Notes: generated from the letters alone by a model not told the origin. Positions 1 through 5,659 are shown, numbered from the stretch's first letter. The stretch: DNA of 6,757 bases from Caldifarciminota bacterium (GCA_026991055.1 JALXCE010000135.1:1-6757), one strand, 5' to 3'. Numbers and translations: made by a program.

Positions 1-41
1 GTAAGCACTTCTGCAATTGTCATTCCTCTGTCTTTAACCAT
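1..41 (-). CDS. Probable type IV prepilin or pseudopilin, N-terminus only
   Basis: Only the first 14 codons lie in the window; the gene continues past the left edge. The reading is MVKDRGMTIAEVLT. It matches the class III prepilin signal: a short basic leader ending in Gly6, then Met+1, Thr+2 and the key Glu at +5, followed by hydrophobic residues. Proteins of this type are cut after the Gly and N-methylated by prepilin peptidase, then assembled into type IV pili or type II secretion pseudopili. The GMT..EVL form is common in minor pilins and pseudopilins (PilV/GspI-like). The ATG at 41 is the only conventional start after the in-frame stop at 78-80. No Shine-Dalgarno sequence precedes it, but a TATAAT box lies 13 nt upstream. 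The gene has the same orientation as the operon to its right but is separated from it by almost 500 nt. The motif is clear, but 14 residues cannot prove the family. Confidence 0.5.
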   Translation of the reverse strand, partial: MVKDRGMTIAEVL

Positions 42-54
42 GGTTACTTGTGAA

Positions 55-60
55 ATTATA
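55..60 (-). promoter_or_regulatory. -10 box (TATAAT) for the prepilin-like gene
   Basis: Read on the minus strand, 60-55 is a perfect TATAAT, 13 nt before the ATG at 41. A transcript starting the usual 5-9 nt after this box would have a leader of only about 4-8 nt. No good -35 hexamer is seen at 16-18 nt spacing, so the assignment rests on the -10 box and its position. Confidence 0.4.
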
Positions 61-449
61 ATGCCCTTGCAGGACTTTTATGACATGGAATGACTGAACT
101 TTAAGAGAGAAGCGGGATTTGTGAAGTTAAATTTTGTAAGGATATCCCTCACTTGTAGAAAGGGAAACAAGGGGAAAAGGATATTGATGGTGAATCTAAT
201 GTAGCTGGAGAAGTTATATCCAACTTACCATGTTTTATGTCTTGATAAATTTTGCACAAAATATACTCAAAGACCCCTCTTCTCAGTGTAAATTTTTGTT
301 TGTGAAAAGGAGAACACCCAAAATTTCTTCTCTATGAAAGATAGGACAAACTATTATAGCACATAATCCAATTGTTACCTTTCAAAAAATCCATCTTCAG
401 ACTTAAAGAAGTGCAGAGAGAGACAGATATAGCAAAATAGTGAATAGAC

Positions 450-499
450 TTTGTCATGAAAAAATAATTTGCATCAACATTTAATATTTTTATGACAAA
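450..499. repeat. AT-rich inverted repeat after the operon
   Basis: TTTGTCAT at 450-457 is the exact complement of ATGACAAA at 492-499. Pairing continues inwards through one G-T pair and four A-T pairs (458-462 with 487-491), giving about 13 bp around a loop of roughly 24 nt. It starts about 30 nt beyond the stop of the Wzi-like gene. It could be a weak terminator or mRNA 3'-end structure, or a protein-binding site. The stem is AT-rich and no clear T-tract follows on the minus strand, so terminator function is unproven. Confidence 0.3.
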
Positions 500-527
500 T
501 CTGGCTTTATTTTTTCAAAAATATGTG

Positions 528-1916
528 CTAAAACCTAAGAATAAAAGGTATATTGACCCTCGCAAAAATTGATAAAATTGGGGTGAAATGGTCTTCTTTA
601 TACATAAGGCCAAGCTTTGAGTATAATGTCAGTAAATCGCTCTCCCTTTCATACATAATATAAGTAAATAAAGATTTCTCCACAGGTGGCAATGGCCAGT
701 TTAGGTTTCCTGGCAGAGAAGAATCTTCCCAAGGGGTTCGCAAATCTCCCATTCCATGCTTAAGATATTCAATGTTCAGTGTAAAGAGCTCCCTCGGAGT
801 TCTCCAGTAGCCCAACTCCATGAAAACATGCTTGAAATCATTGCCGGCCCAGTGCCCAAGAGGGGTGAAATTGATTCCCCAAGTATTTGTGTGGGAAAAA
901 TGGGCATAAGTCCAGGGTGAAACCTCACTGTACTCAAACCTGAAGTCCATCTTTTTTATTCCCAATGGATTAACCGTGTAAAGTCCAAGCATATATCCAT
1001 AAAGGGAAGCCTGGTTGTCACCGGGAGTTATAATCCAGTCGTCGTCAAGGAAAATGAAATATATCTTGCTCCTCGCTGGAAAATAAACAGTCACATTCCC
1101 CTCGGCTATCAGATTATCATCGTTGTCCTTACTGTGCCTCTGGATCAGGTAGTAAAAATCCACCGGATTTATGTATTTGAAGAGGTCTTTCCGGGTGTAA
1201 ATCACTGCATCCGAGAAGCCAAAGGACACCCTTTTAAAGGGATTTATTTCCACCCTCTGGTATGCCACGCGTTTGGCTTCAACTGTGTCCGGCATCCCGG
1301 CATTGAAGAACACGAATTTAAATTTTTCCCTGTAATTTCCCTGAAGGTAGTATAAAAAATCAAGTGGCTGATTAATTCCGGAAAAGAGGAAATTGGCAGA
1401 ATATCCAGGGCCCATCCTTATGTTAAACCTTCCCACACGAAGGAGCATATCTTTGAGTTTGAATTCGCTATAGGCCTTTTCCATTCGAAGGTCAAAGAAA
1501 CTTGCCATCCCGATGGCCGCTTCTCCCTTGAGAATGTAAAGTTTCCTGCGATAGTCATTCAGGGGATCGTAATATGGCAACGTAAAATCACGAGACTTTT
1601 TATTGAAAAATACAACCTCATCCTCGATGGACCAGAATCGGTTGACTTGAAATTTCCCATCAAATCCAAGCTCAAAGTAGTTTAGATACTTTGAACTTCC
1701 CTCAGCCCGCAGACTATTGTCAAAATAGCTCTGGATGGTTAAACCCTTACTAAAATCCCGGGACGTCTCTTCGATCGGGTAAATCGTAAATAAACTTTCA
1801 CCCTTTAGAGTGGCCTGTCTGTCCATATATCTGTATGTAAGCGAGGGGAATCTCCAATCTAAAGGATTACTTATGGGGGTAAGTATGAATGATAATACTG
1901 CGAGGAAGAGCGTCAT
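528..1916 (-). CDS. Wzi-like capsule-assembly/outer-membrane beta-barrel protein
   Basis: A 462-residue protein, last gene of the leftward operon. A hydrophobic start (about residues 2-16, MTLFLAVLSFILTPIS) resembles a short signal peptide but lacks the usual basic n-region. The rest has the alternating aromatic pattern of an outer-membrane barrel and ends in Phe (ILRF), as most BAM substrates do. Family-like motifs are GRFNIRMGPGY followed by FSGINQPLD (162-186), INPVDFYYLIQ with DNDDNL and FLDDDW (249-294), and SHTNTWGINFTPLGHWAGND (341-360). The last recalls the conserved His/Gly-rich stretch of Wzi proteins. Escherichia coli Wzi is a surface lectin that anchors group 1 capsule; distant homologues in Bacteroidota and candidate phyla have no proven role. 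The start codon overlaps the preceding stop (ATGA), with AGGA at 1921-1924 four nt before the ATG. No capsule genes are adjacent, so a polysaccharide role is inferred from family only. Confidence 0.72.
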   Translation of the reverse strand: MTLFLAVLSFILTPISNPLDWRFPSLTYRYMDRQATLKGESLFTIYPIEETSRDFSKGLTIQSYFDNSLRAEGSSKYLNYFELGFDGKFQVNRFWSIEDEVVFFNKKSRDFTLPYYDPLNDYRRKLYILKGEAAIGMASFFDLRMEKAYSEFKLKDMLLRVGRFNIRMGPGYSANFLFSGINQPLDFLYYLQGNYREKFKFVFFNAGMPDTVEAKRVAYQRVEINPFKRVSFGFSDAVIYTRKDLFKYINPVDFYYLIQRHSKDNDDNLIAEGNVTVYFPARSKIYFIFLDDDWIITPGDNQASLYGYMLGLYTVNPLGIKKMDFRFEYSEVSPWTYAHFSHTNTWGINFTPLGHWAGNDFKHVFMELGYWRTPRELFTLNIEYLKHGMGDLRTPWEDSSLPGNLNWPLPPVEKSLFTYIMYERESDLLTLYSKLGLMYKEDHFTPILSIFARVNIPFILRF

Positions 1917-2767
1917 TTGTTCCTGAGCTCATGGTATAGCTTTTTAAGCATAATTGCGTCTCCCTCGAGATTTGGACTCTCAGATACGACACAGCCCTTG
2001 ATGTCTTTATCAATGAAAGCCTGAATAAGCTCTCTGTACTGCATATCTGATTCTTCGAGATTCAGGTGATTTCTCTCACCCTTTGGACCGTAGGCAATGC
2101 CAGAAATATGGATGTGCATATTTTCAAGCCCTTCTCTCCCAAGGTGTTTCTCAATTAGCTCGAGATTTCTCATAAATTCTTCGTAGGTATTTTCTTCCCC
2201 CACTGAGCGTGCATGAAGATGCGCGAAATCAACGCAGGGGTAGACCCGCCCTTTAAATTCCTCTGAAAGCTTCAAAATTTCTTCCAGAGTCCCAAATTGT
2301 GTGGGTTTTCCTGTGGTTTCAGGCCGAATATCAATCTCAATTCCCTTTTTATCCAGGGTCTCAAGAATTTCTTCTAATGCAGCTTTGACCCTTTCATAAA
2401 CCTTCTGAGGCTCGTCTTTCTGGTAAAAAGCTGCATGAAAGGTGACACTTTTAGCTCCTGCAAGATAGCCTATGCGAGCGGAATCCAGTATCCTTTCGAT
2501 GGATTTCCTGAATTTCTCGGGTTCTTTTGTATTCAAATTTATGAAATATGGAGCATGGACAGTGAGCTCAATCCCCAGTTTTTTTCTCAGCTCGTTGACT
2601 CGACGGGCAAGCTCAGGTTTCATCCTTACACCCTGAACAAATTCAAGTTCCATGCAGTCGAGGCCAAGATTTGCAACCTGTTTAATTCCTTCTTCTGTGG
2701 AGCGTTTGGCTGCAGAATGAGGAACACCAGCAGGTCCAAATAAAAGACCCTTCCACTTACCCTTCAT
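1913..2767 (-). CDS. Endonuclease IV/xylose isomerase-like TIM-barrel protein
   Basis: A 284-residue protein, close to the length of endonuclease IV (Nfo), the zinc-dependent AP endonuclease of base excision repair. Most metal ligands of that family can be matched in order: His71 (VHAPYFINL), His111 (TFHAAFY), Glu150 (RPETTG), Asp180 and His183 (CVDFAHLHAR), His218 (MHIHISG), His234 (GERNHLNL) and Glu263 (SESPNLEGDA). E. coli Nfo has an Asp-x-His pair where this protein reads R-N-H, with Glu231 just before, so one ligand differs. The GPKGERNHLNLEESD and ESPNLEGDA stretches resemble the archaeal/thermophile branch. The gene overlaps the end of gatA by 11 nt and is followed by the Wzi-like gene with a 4-nt overlap. 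GAGGA lies about 11 nt before its ATG. The fold and metal site are well supported; true AP endonuclease activity rather than a sugar isomerase/epimerase-like role is not settled. Confidence 0.75.
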   Translation of the reverse strand: MKGKWKGLLFGPAGVPHSAAKRSTEEGIKQVANLGLDCMELEFVQGVRMKPELARRVNELRKKLGIELTVHAPYFINLNTKEPEKFRKSIERILDSARIGYLAGAKSVTFHAAFYQKDEPQKVYERVKAALEEILETLDKKGIEIDIRPETTGKPTQFGTLEEILKLSEEFKGRVYPCVDFAHLHARSVGEENTYEEFMRNLELIEKHLGREGLENMHIHISGIAYGPKGERNHLNLEESDMQYRELIQAFIDKDIKGCVVSESPNLEGDAIMLKKLYHELRNK

Positions 2768-4184
2768 CTTTCAAAAATTCCTCGTAAAACCTTCCAGCCT
2801 GAAAGATTGTTTTTTCATCAAACGGACGTCCTATCAGCTGAAACCCTATAGGCAGGCCGTCTTTTGAGCGGCAACACGGAATTGAAATTGCAGGCAGACC
2901 GGCAAGACTGGCTGTAACTGTGAAAATATCTGAGAGGTAAAGAGACACCGGGTCTTCAATCTTTTCTCCGATTTTGAAAGGTGGGGTGGGTGAGACAGGG
3001 GTAAGAATGAGGTCCACATCTTTAAATGCCGTATCGAAGTCCTCTTTTATCAACCTTCTTGCACGCTGTGCATTGAGATAATAGGCATCGTAATAGCCTG
3101 CAGAAAGGGCAAAAGTTCCAAGAAGAATTCGACGCTTGACCTCCTCACCAAACCCCTCGGTTCGGGTCTTTTTGTACATCTCATCAAGGGTCTCATACCC
3201 TTTTGCCCTGAAACCATAGCGGACACCATCGTAACGGGCAAGGTTGGAGCTTGCCTCGGATGTTGCAATAATGTAATAAACAGAAATTGCGTATTCAGTG
3301 TGTTTCAGGCTAATTTTTTTGAGCTTAAATCCTGCCTCTTCGAATCTTCTGGCAACCTCGAGCACCCCTGATTTTACATCTTCATCCACTCCCTCAACAA
3401 AGTATTCATCCGGGATTCCGATGGTGAACCTATTTTTGTCATAATTATCAAAGATTTCGTTAATATCAGGGACAGGCACATCGACCGAGGTCGAATCCAT
3501 GGGATCAAATCCCGCGATTGCTGTGAAAAGGATGGCAGAGTCATAGACGGAGTTTGTAATTGGGCCTATTTGGTCAAGAGAGGAGCCAAAGGCAACGAGT
3601 CCGTATCTTGAAACCCTGCCGTAAGTGGGTTTAAGTCCTACCACACCGCAGAAGGAAGCCGGCTGTCTAATCGAGCCACCAGTATCTGACCCAAGGGCAG
3701 CCACTGCTTCACCCGCTGCAACTGCCGCTGATGAGCCACTGGACGAGCCACCTGGTACATATTCGGCATTGTGAGGGTTTCGTGTGGGGCCAAAATACGA
3801 GTGCTCACCTGAGGAGCCCATGGCAAATTCATCCATATTGGTTTTTCCGATGATTATTGCCCCCTGACTTAAGATTCTGTCCACTACAGTGGCATTATAA
3901 GGTGGCCTGTAACCTAAAAGGATTCGCGAGCCACATGTGGTGTCCATATCCTTTGTTGAAATATTGTCCTTGACCGCAACTGGAATGCCGTAAAGTGGGG
4001 GGATATCATCACTTAGATTTTTCTCAAGCTCAACTGCCGTCTCTCTTGCTTCATCCTCGTAGAGGCTGATGTATGCATTGATTTCGTTTTCCCTGCTCTT
4101 AATTGTGTTAAACACCTGTTCCAGAACATCACTTATCGTGAGTTCTCTGGCTTTGTATTTCTCATGAATCTCTCTAATCTGCAT
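2757..4184 (-). CDS. gatA: Aspartyl/glutamyl-tRNA(Asn/Gln) amidotransferase subunit A
   Basis: GatA is the glutaminase subunit of GatCAB, which releases ammonia from glutamine so that GatB can convert Glu-tRNA(Gln) or Asp-tRNA(Asn) to the amide. The protein is 475 residues from the chosen ATG, normal for the family. The amidase-signature triad is intact: Lys72 (PVAVKDN), cis-Ser147 (PGGSSSGSSAA) and nucleophile Ser171 (GSDTGGSIRQPASFCG). GatA-type sequences beyond generic amidases include YGRVSRYGLVAFGSSLDQIG, EVKRRILLGTFALSAGYYDA and YLSDIFTVTASLAGLPAISI, the last carrying the Asp that contacts the glutamine substrate in GatA structures. In-frame GTG codons at 4193 and 4190 would add three residues, but AAGGTGG at 4190-4196 sits 5 nt before the ATG at 4184 and favours that start. 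The start is 2 nt after the acylphosphatase stop, so translation is probably coupled. gatB and gatC must lie elsewhere. The genome therefore probably uses the indirect route to Gln- and/or Asn-tRNA. Confidence 0.95.
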   Translation of the reverse strand: MQIREIHEKYKARELTISDVLEQVFNTIKSRENEINAYISLYEDEARETAVELEKNLSDDIPPLYGIPVAVKDNISTKDMDTTCGSRILLGYRPPYNATVVDRILSQGAIIIGKTNMDEFAMGSSGEHSYFGPTRNPHNAEYVPGGSSSGSSAAVAAGEAVAALGSDTGGSIRQPASFCGVVGLKPTYGRVSRYGLVAFGSSLDQIGPITNSVYDSAILFTAIAGFDPMDSTSVDVPVPDINEIFDNYDKNRFTIGIPDEYFVEGVDEDVKSGVLEVARRFEEAGFKLKKISLKHTEYAISVYYIIATSEASSNLARYDGVRYGFRAKGYETLDEMYKKTRTEGFGEEVKRRILLGTFALSAGYYDAYYLNAQRARRLIKEDFDTAFKDVDLILTPVSPTPPFKIGEKIEDPVSLYLSDIFTVTASLAGLPAISIPCCRSKDGLPIGFQLIGRPFDEKTIFQAGRFYEEFLKDEG

Positions 4185-4186
4185 GC

Positions 4187-4462
4187 TCACCACCTTATTC
4201 TAAAGTCTTCGAATTCCCCTTTGTAAGGCTCGTAATGTACTTCAACATGATCAACGCGAGCCGCCGGGGAACCAACATGACACCATTCAATCATCTTCTT
4301 AACGTCCTCCTCATCACCTTCAAAAACCGCTTCAACTCTCCCATCTGGCAGGTTTCTAACCCACCCTGTCACTCCATATTTATTTGCCATCCTTCTGGTG
4401 TAATCCCTGAAAAACACCCCCTGAACTCTTCCTGAGACGAAAACGTGTGCCCTAACTTTCAT
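4187..4462 (-). CDS. acyP: Acylphosphatase
   Basis: A 91-residue protein, the standard size for acylphosphatase, a small cytoplasmic enzyme that hydrolyses the carboxyl-phosphate bond of acyl phosphates. The first signature is VSGRVQGVFFRDY, with the phosphate-binding loop and catalytic Arg19. The second is GVTGWVRNLPDGRVEAVFEG, with catalytic Asn37. Their 18-residue separation equals that of Arg23 and Asn41 in the animal enzymes. The C-terminal half (VEVHYEPYKGEFEDFRIRW) completes the ferredoxin-like fold and shows the usual F-x-I-R-x ending. This is the first gene of the leftward operon. Its ATG has no usable SD sequence, while a promoter-like TGGAAT-17-TAAAAT lies immediately upstream. The physiological substrate of bacterial acylphosphatases is generally unknown, and the link with gatA looks like cotranscription rather than a known pathway. 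Confidence 0.95.
   Translation of the reverse strand: MKVRAHVFVSGRVQGVFFRDYTRRMANKYGVTGWVRNLPDGRVEAVFEGDEEDVKKMIEWCHVGSPAARVDHVEVHYEPYKGEFEDFRIRW
4190..4196 (-). promoter_or_regulatory. Ribosome binding site deciding the gatA start
   Basis: On the minus strand this reads AAGGTGG, one mismatch from AAGGAGG, 5 nt before the ATG at 4184. It covers the alternative GTG codons at 4193 and 4190, which would themselves have no SD. It lies inside the last codons of the acylphosphatase gene. Confidence 0.6.
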
Positions 4463-4469
4463 GCCACAA

Positions 4470-4498
4470 ATTTTAATCCTACCAAATGAAAAATTCCA
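4470..4498 (-). promoter_or_regulatory. Candidate promoter of the acyP-gatA operon
   Basis: On the minus strand TGGAAT (4498-4493), a 17-nt spacer and TAAAAT (4475-4470) form a sigma70-like pair. The -10 box ends only 7 nt before the acyP ATG, so transcription would begin at or within a nucleotide or two of the start codon, giving a leaderless mRNA. The -35 match is weak. The case is strengthened by the same TAAAAT box and close placement at the permease gene. Confidence 0.4.
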
Positions 4499-4569
4499 CT
4501 GGAGTAAGTGTTCTATGACTTCGCGGCGAGAAATCAGTGAATTTACGTTTGAGGAAATTTTAGATGAAA

Positions 4570-4652
4570 CCCCTCACATAACCTTTTACCACAATCTCAG
4601 AAAAGTTCCTTCTCCCGCTTGTGAAGCAAGCGGGAGAAGGTTAGGGAGAGGG
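4570..4652. repeat. Palindromic element A with 13-bp hairpin
   Basis: A perfect 13-bp stem (4608-4620 with 4628-4640, CCTTCTCCCGCTT against AAGCGGGAGAAGG) has a 7-nt loop. Outside it, CCCCTCACATAACC (4570-4583) is an imperfect complement of GGTTAGGGAGAGGG (4639-4652), making the whole element a larger imperfect palindrome. The flanking CCCTCAC...AACC signature recurs in the other elements of the cluster. Confidence 0.65.
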
Positions 4653-4691
4653 CACTCCGATTGAAACTCTAAAAATCCCAGATGTATCCCC
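4650..4691 (+). repeat. Linker repeat, copy 1
   Basis: This 42-nt sequence begins GGGCACTCCGATTGAAAC and ends GATGTATCCCC. It joins element A to element B. It matches 5152-5194 at about 33 of 43 aligned positions with one gap, far beyond what two random AT-rich spacers would share. Confidence 0.65.
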
Positions 4692-4815
4692 ATTCCACCC
4701 CAGCCCTCCCTTCCCGGAGGGAAGGGAGGGAGTTTTTGCTTAAGCCAGCAATAGTGAAATTTTTACCCAGATTCCCTTCCTTCCTCGAGGAAGGAGGGGT
4801 TAGGGGAGAATGGTG
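4687..4815. repeat. Palindromic element B with two hairpins in inverted arrangement
   Basis: Hairpin B1 is a perfect 12-bp stem (4704-4715 with 4719-4730, CCCTCCCTTCCC) with a GGA loop. Hairpin B2 (4774-4784 with 4789-4799) is centred on CTCGAG and has one G-T pair. The left arm (4687-4711) and the right arm (4791-4815) are reverse complements at about 17 of 25 positions, so B1 and B2 are inverted copies around a 43-nt AT-rich centre. Confidence 0.6.
4704..4737 (+). terminator. Terminator-like hairpin (B1) with T-tract, plus-strand sense
   Basis: The 12-bp GC-rich stem at 4704-4730 is followed after AG by TTTTT (4733-4737), the form of an intrinsic terminator on the plus strand. No plus-strand gene precedes it, so it may only block antisense transcription, or its T-tract may be part of the repeat. 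Confidence 0.3.
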
Positions 4816-4920
4816 AAAGAAAATTAATGTTTGGCTTAAAATCTTTACATTCAGGGAATTAAAAGCAGAAAAAAGTAATATTCAACTTTGTGTTTTATAA
4901 ATTGGAAGATTTTTAATATG

Positions 4921-4970
4921 TAGCCCCTCACCTCAATCCTCTCCCCGCAAGAATTTATGCGGGGAGAGGA
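4921..4970 (+). repeat. Palindromic element C with 12-13-bp hairpin
   Basis: The stem TCCTCTCCCCGC (4937-4948) pairs exactly with 4959-4970, and A4949-T4958 adds one pair. It is preceded by TAGCCCCTCACCTCAA, the head motif of the cluster. The 50-nt block aligns without gaps to 5188-5237 at 36 of 50 positions, so C and E are diverged copies of one sequence. Confidence 0.65.
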
Positions 4971-5104
4971 AGACTTTAGATGCGAGGTCGAATGATTGGA
5001 TATGAAATCCAAAGTCCATGGGCTAAGCGAATTGTCGCATAGACATCCATGGAAACACAAAGATGAATTTTCATAACAAACGGATCTCGCGATCCCTATC
5101 CAAG

Positions 5105-5144
5105 AAAAAACTTACCCTCCCCCGCGCTTTGCGCGGGGGAGGGT
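5105..5144 (-). terminator. Terminator-like hairpin (D) with T-tract, minus-strand sense
   Basis: Read leftwards, the 14-bp GC-rich stem is followed by AAGTTTTTT, a good intrinsic-terminator shape. It would stop transcription entering the acyP side from the right, although no minus-strand gene lies upstream within the window. It may be a by-product of the repeat, since B1 carries a similar AGTTTTT in the other direction. Confidence 0.3.
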
Positions 5145-5155
5145 GTGGGAGGGGC
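5105..5155. repeat. Palindromic element D with 14-bp GC hairpin
   Basis: ACCCTCCCCCGCGC (5114-5127) pairs perfectly with 5131-5144 around a TTT loop. GTGGGAGGGGC follows, a reversed form of the head motif seen in elements A and C, and leads straight into linker copy 2. On the minus strand the stem is followed by AAG and six T residues (5110-5105). Confidence 0.65.
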
Positions 5156-5194
5156 CTTCCGCTTGAAATCTTAAATAATCCAAGATGTAGCTCC
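5152..5194 (+). repeat. Linker repeat, copy 2
   Basis: This 43-nt stretch starts GGGCCTTCCGCTTGAAATC and ends GATGTAGCTCC. It is the second copy of the linker at 4650-4691. It again connects the right arm of one hairpin element (D) to the left head of the next (E), so the linker and hairpins keep the same order in both places. Confidence 0.65.
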
Positions 5195-5237
5195 TCACCT
5201 AAATTGTTTCCAAACAGATATTTATGCGGGGAAGGGG
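5188..5237 (+). repeat. Element E, decayed copy of element C
   Basis: This block aligns to 4921-4970 without gaps at 36 of 50 positions. The right half TTTATGCGGGGA is kept, but the left stem arm has changed (CTCCCCGCA became TTCCAAACA), so the hairpin no longer forms. It looks like a decaying copy. Confidence 0.6.
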
Positions 5238-5370
5238 CCGGCGAAAAAGGAAATATTTTAATGGAAGGAAAATTTCCGCTATGAAACCTCTCCTCTTCGG
5301 AGAATTTTTGGATGATGTCAACTTTTAGGACTTTCAATAATTCGAAGGCGCTTGCATGGGGATGAATGTG

Positions 5371-5415
5371 TAGGTGAGGGGGCACCGCGCACGTAGTGCG
5401 CGGTGCCCCCAACCT
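5371..5415. repeat. Element F with 15-bp perfect hairpin
   Basis: GGGGGCACCGCGCAC (5378-5392) pairs perfectly with 5396-5410 around a GTA loop, and AGGT (5372-5375) can pair with ACCT (5412-5415) to extend it. It is the strongest stem in the window. TAGGTGAGGGGG at its left edge is the reverse complement of the CCTCACCTA head of element E, so E and F face each other about 170 nt apart. Confidence 0.65.
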
Positions 5416-5630
5416 TTAAAAGAATTTTTTAAATATCGTAAAGCGGTAAATAGCGAAAGTAGGAGCAGATGTTTTAATAAAATTTCATCACCCTCGTTTC
5501 CTGATTAAAATCAGTCTGCCGCTAAAATTGGGTACCTCCAGTGTCTCTAACTTCTTCCAGATTGAATAAATTTACAGACTTGTTATCTTTGCAAGTTCAC
5601 ATAAAAACCTAATTTATAAGAATTCAAATC

Positions 5631-5659
5631 TTGACTGTTTTGTGATTAATGTATAAAAT
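5631..5659 (+). promoter_or_regulatory. Sigma70-type promoter of the permease operon
   Basis: TTGACT (5631-5636), a 17-nt spacer and TAAAAT (5654-5659) form a near-consensus promoter, with an AT-rich stretch upstream (5601-5630). Transcription should begin near 5665-5668, leaving a leader of only about 6-9 nt before the ATG at 5674. Confidence 0.65.

Larger units (their letters stand above)
42..527. other. AT-rich intergenic spacer, no gene seen
   Basis: This 486-nt gap separates the end of the Wzi-like gene from the prepilin-like start. No frame on either strand gives a convincing coding region. It holds the TATAAT box at 55-60 and an AT-rich inverted repeat at 450-499. I see no GC-rich intrinsic terminator after the Wzi-like stop codon. 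The stretch 145-186 (CCCTCACTTG, then GGGAAA and AAGGGGAAAAGG) is faintly like the palindromic repeats at 4570-5415, but too diverged to call. Confidence 0.6.

Noticed and set aside
1134..1355. Plus-strand frame of 73 residues inside the Wzi-like gene.
   Set aside because: It lies antisense within a well-supported coding region and shows no recognisable motif.
2435..2743. Plus-strand frame of 102 residues opposite the endonuclease IV-like gene.
   Set aside because: It is antisense to a gene with conserved metal-ligand motifs, and its own sequence looks like a reverse-strand shadow.
4185..4193. GTG at 4193 as the gatA start.
   Set aside because: The SD-like AAGGTGG overlaps this codon and is correctly spaced for the ATG at 4184. 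The three extra residues are not needed by the family.
4461..4664. Plus-strand frame of 67 residues, including a protein-like stretch MTSRREISEFTFEEILDE from the ATG at 4515.
   Set aside because: Its first part overlaps the acyP start and promoter, the last third is a translation of palindromic element A, and no family is recognisable. It could be a remnant cut by the repeat, but that cannot be supported.
4980..5060. tRNA-like fragment (GAGGTCGAATG, AGCGAATTGTCGC) and the duplicated TCCATGG.
   Set aside because: No cloverleaf can be drawn: acceptor and anticodon stems are missing. The short duplicated words are within chance expectation.
4851..5412. Several short open frames on both strands (for example 4851-5060 minus, 5063-5284 plus, 5071-5412 minus).
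   Set aside because: They read through the hairpins and give low-complexity Pro/Arg/Ser/Gly peptides. Both strands are open over the same GC-rich repeats, as expected for palindromes rather than genes.
4570..5415. Possible CRISPR array, because of multiple repeats with spacers.
   Set aside because: Repeat units differ in sequence and length, alternate in orientation and are irregularly spaced, and the linkers are themselves repeated. That is the opposite of CRISPR organisation.
4570..5415. Integron attC-like recombination sites, because of the imperfect palindromes.
   Set aside because: No conserved core (GTTRRRY) pairs are positioned around the stems, no gene cassettes lie between them and no integrase is in the window.
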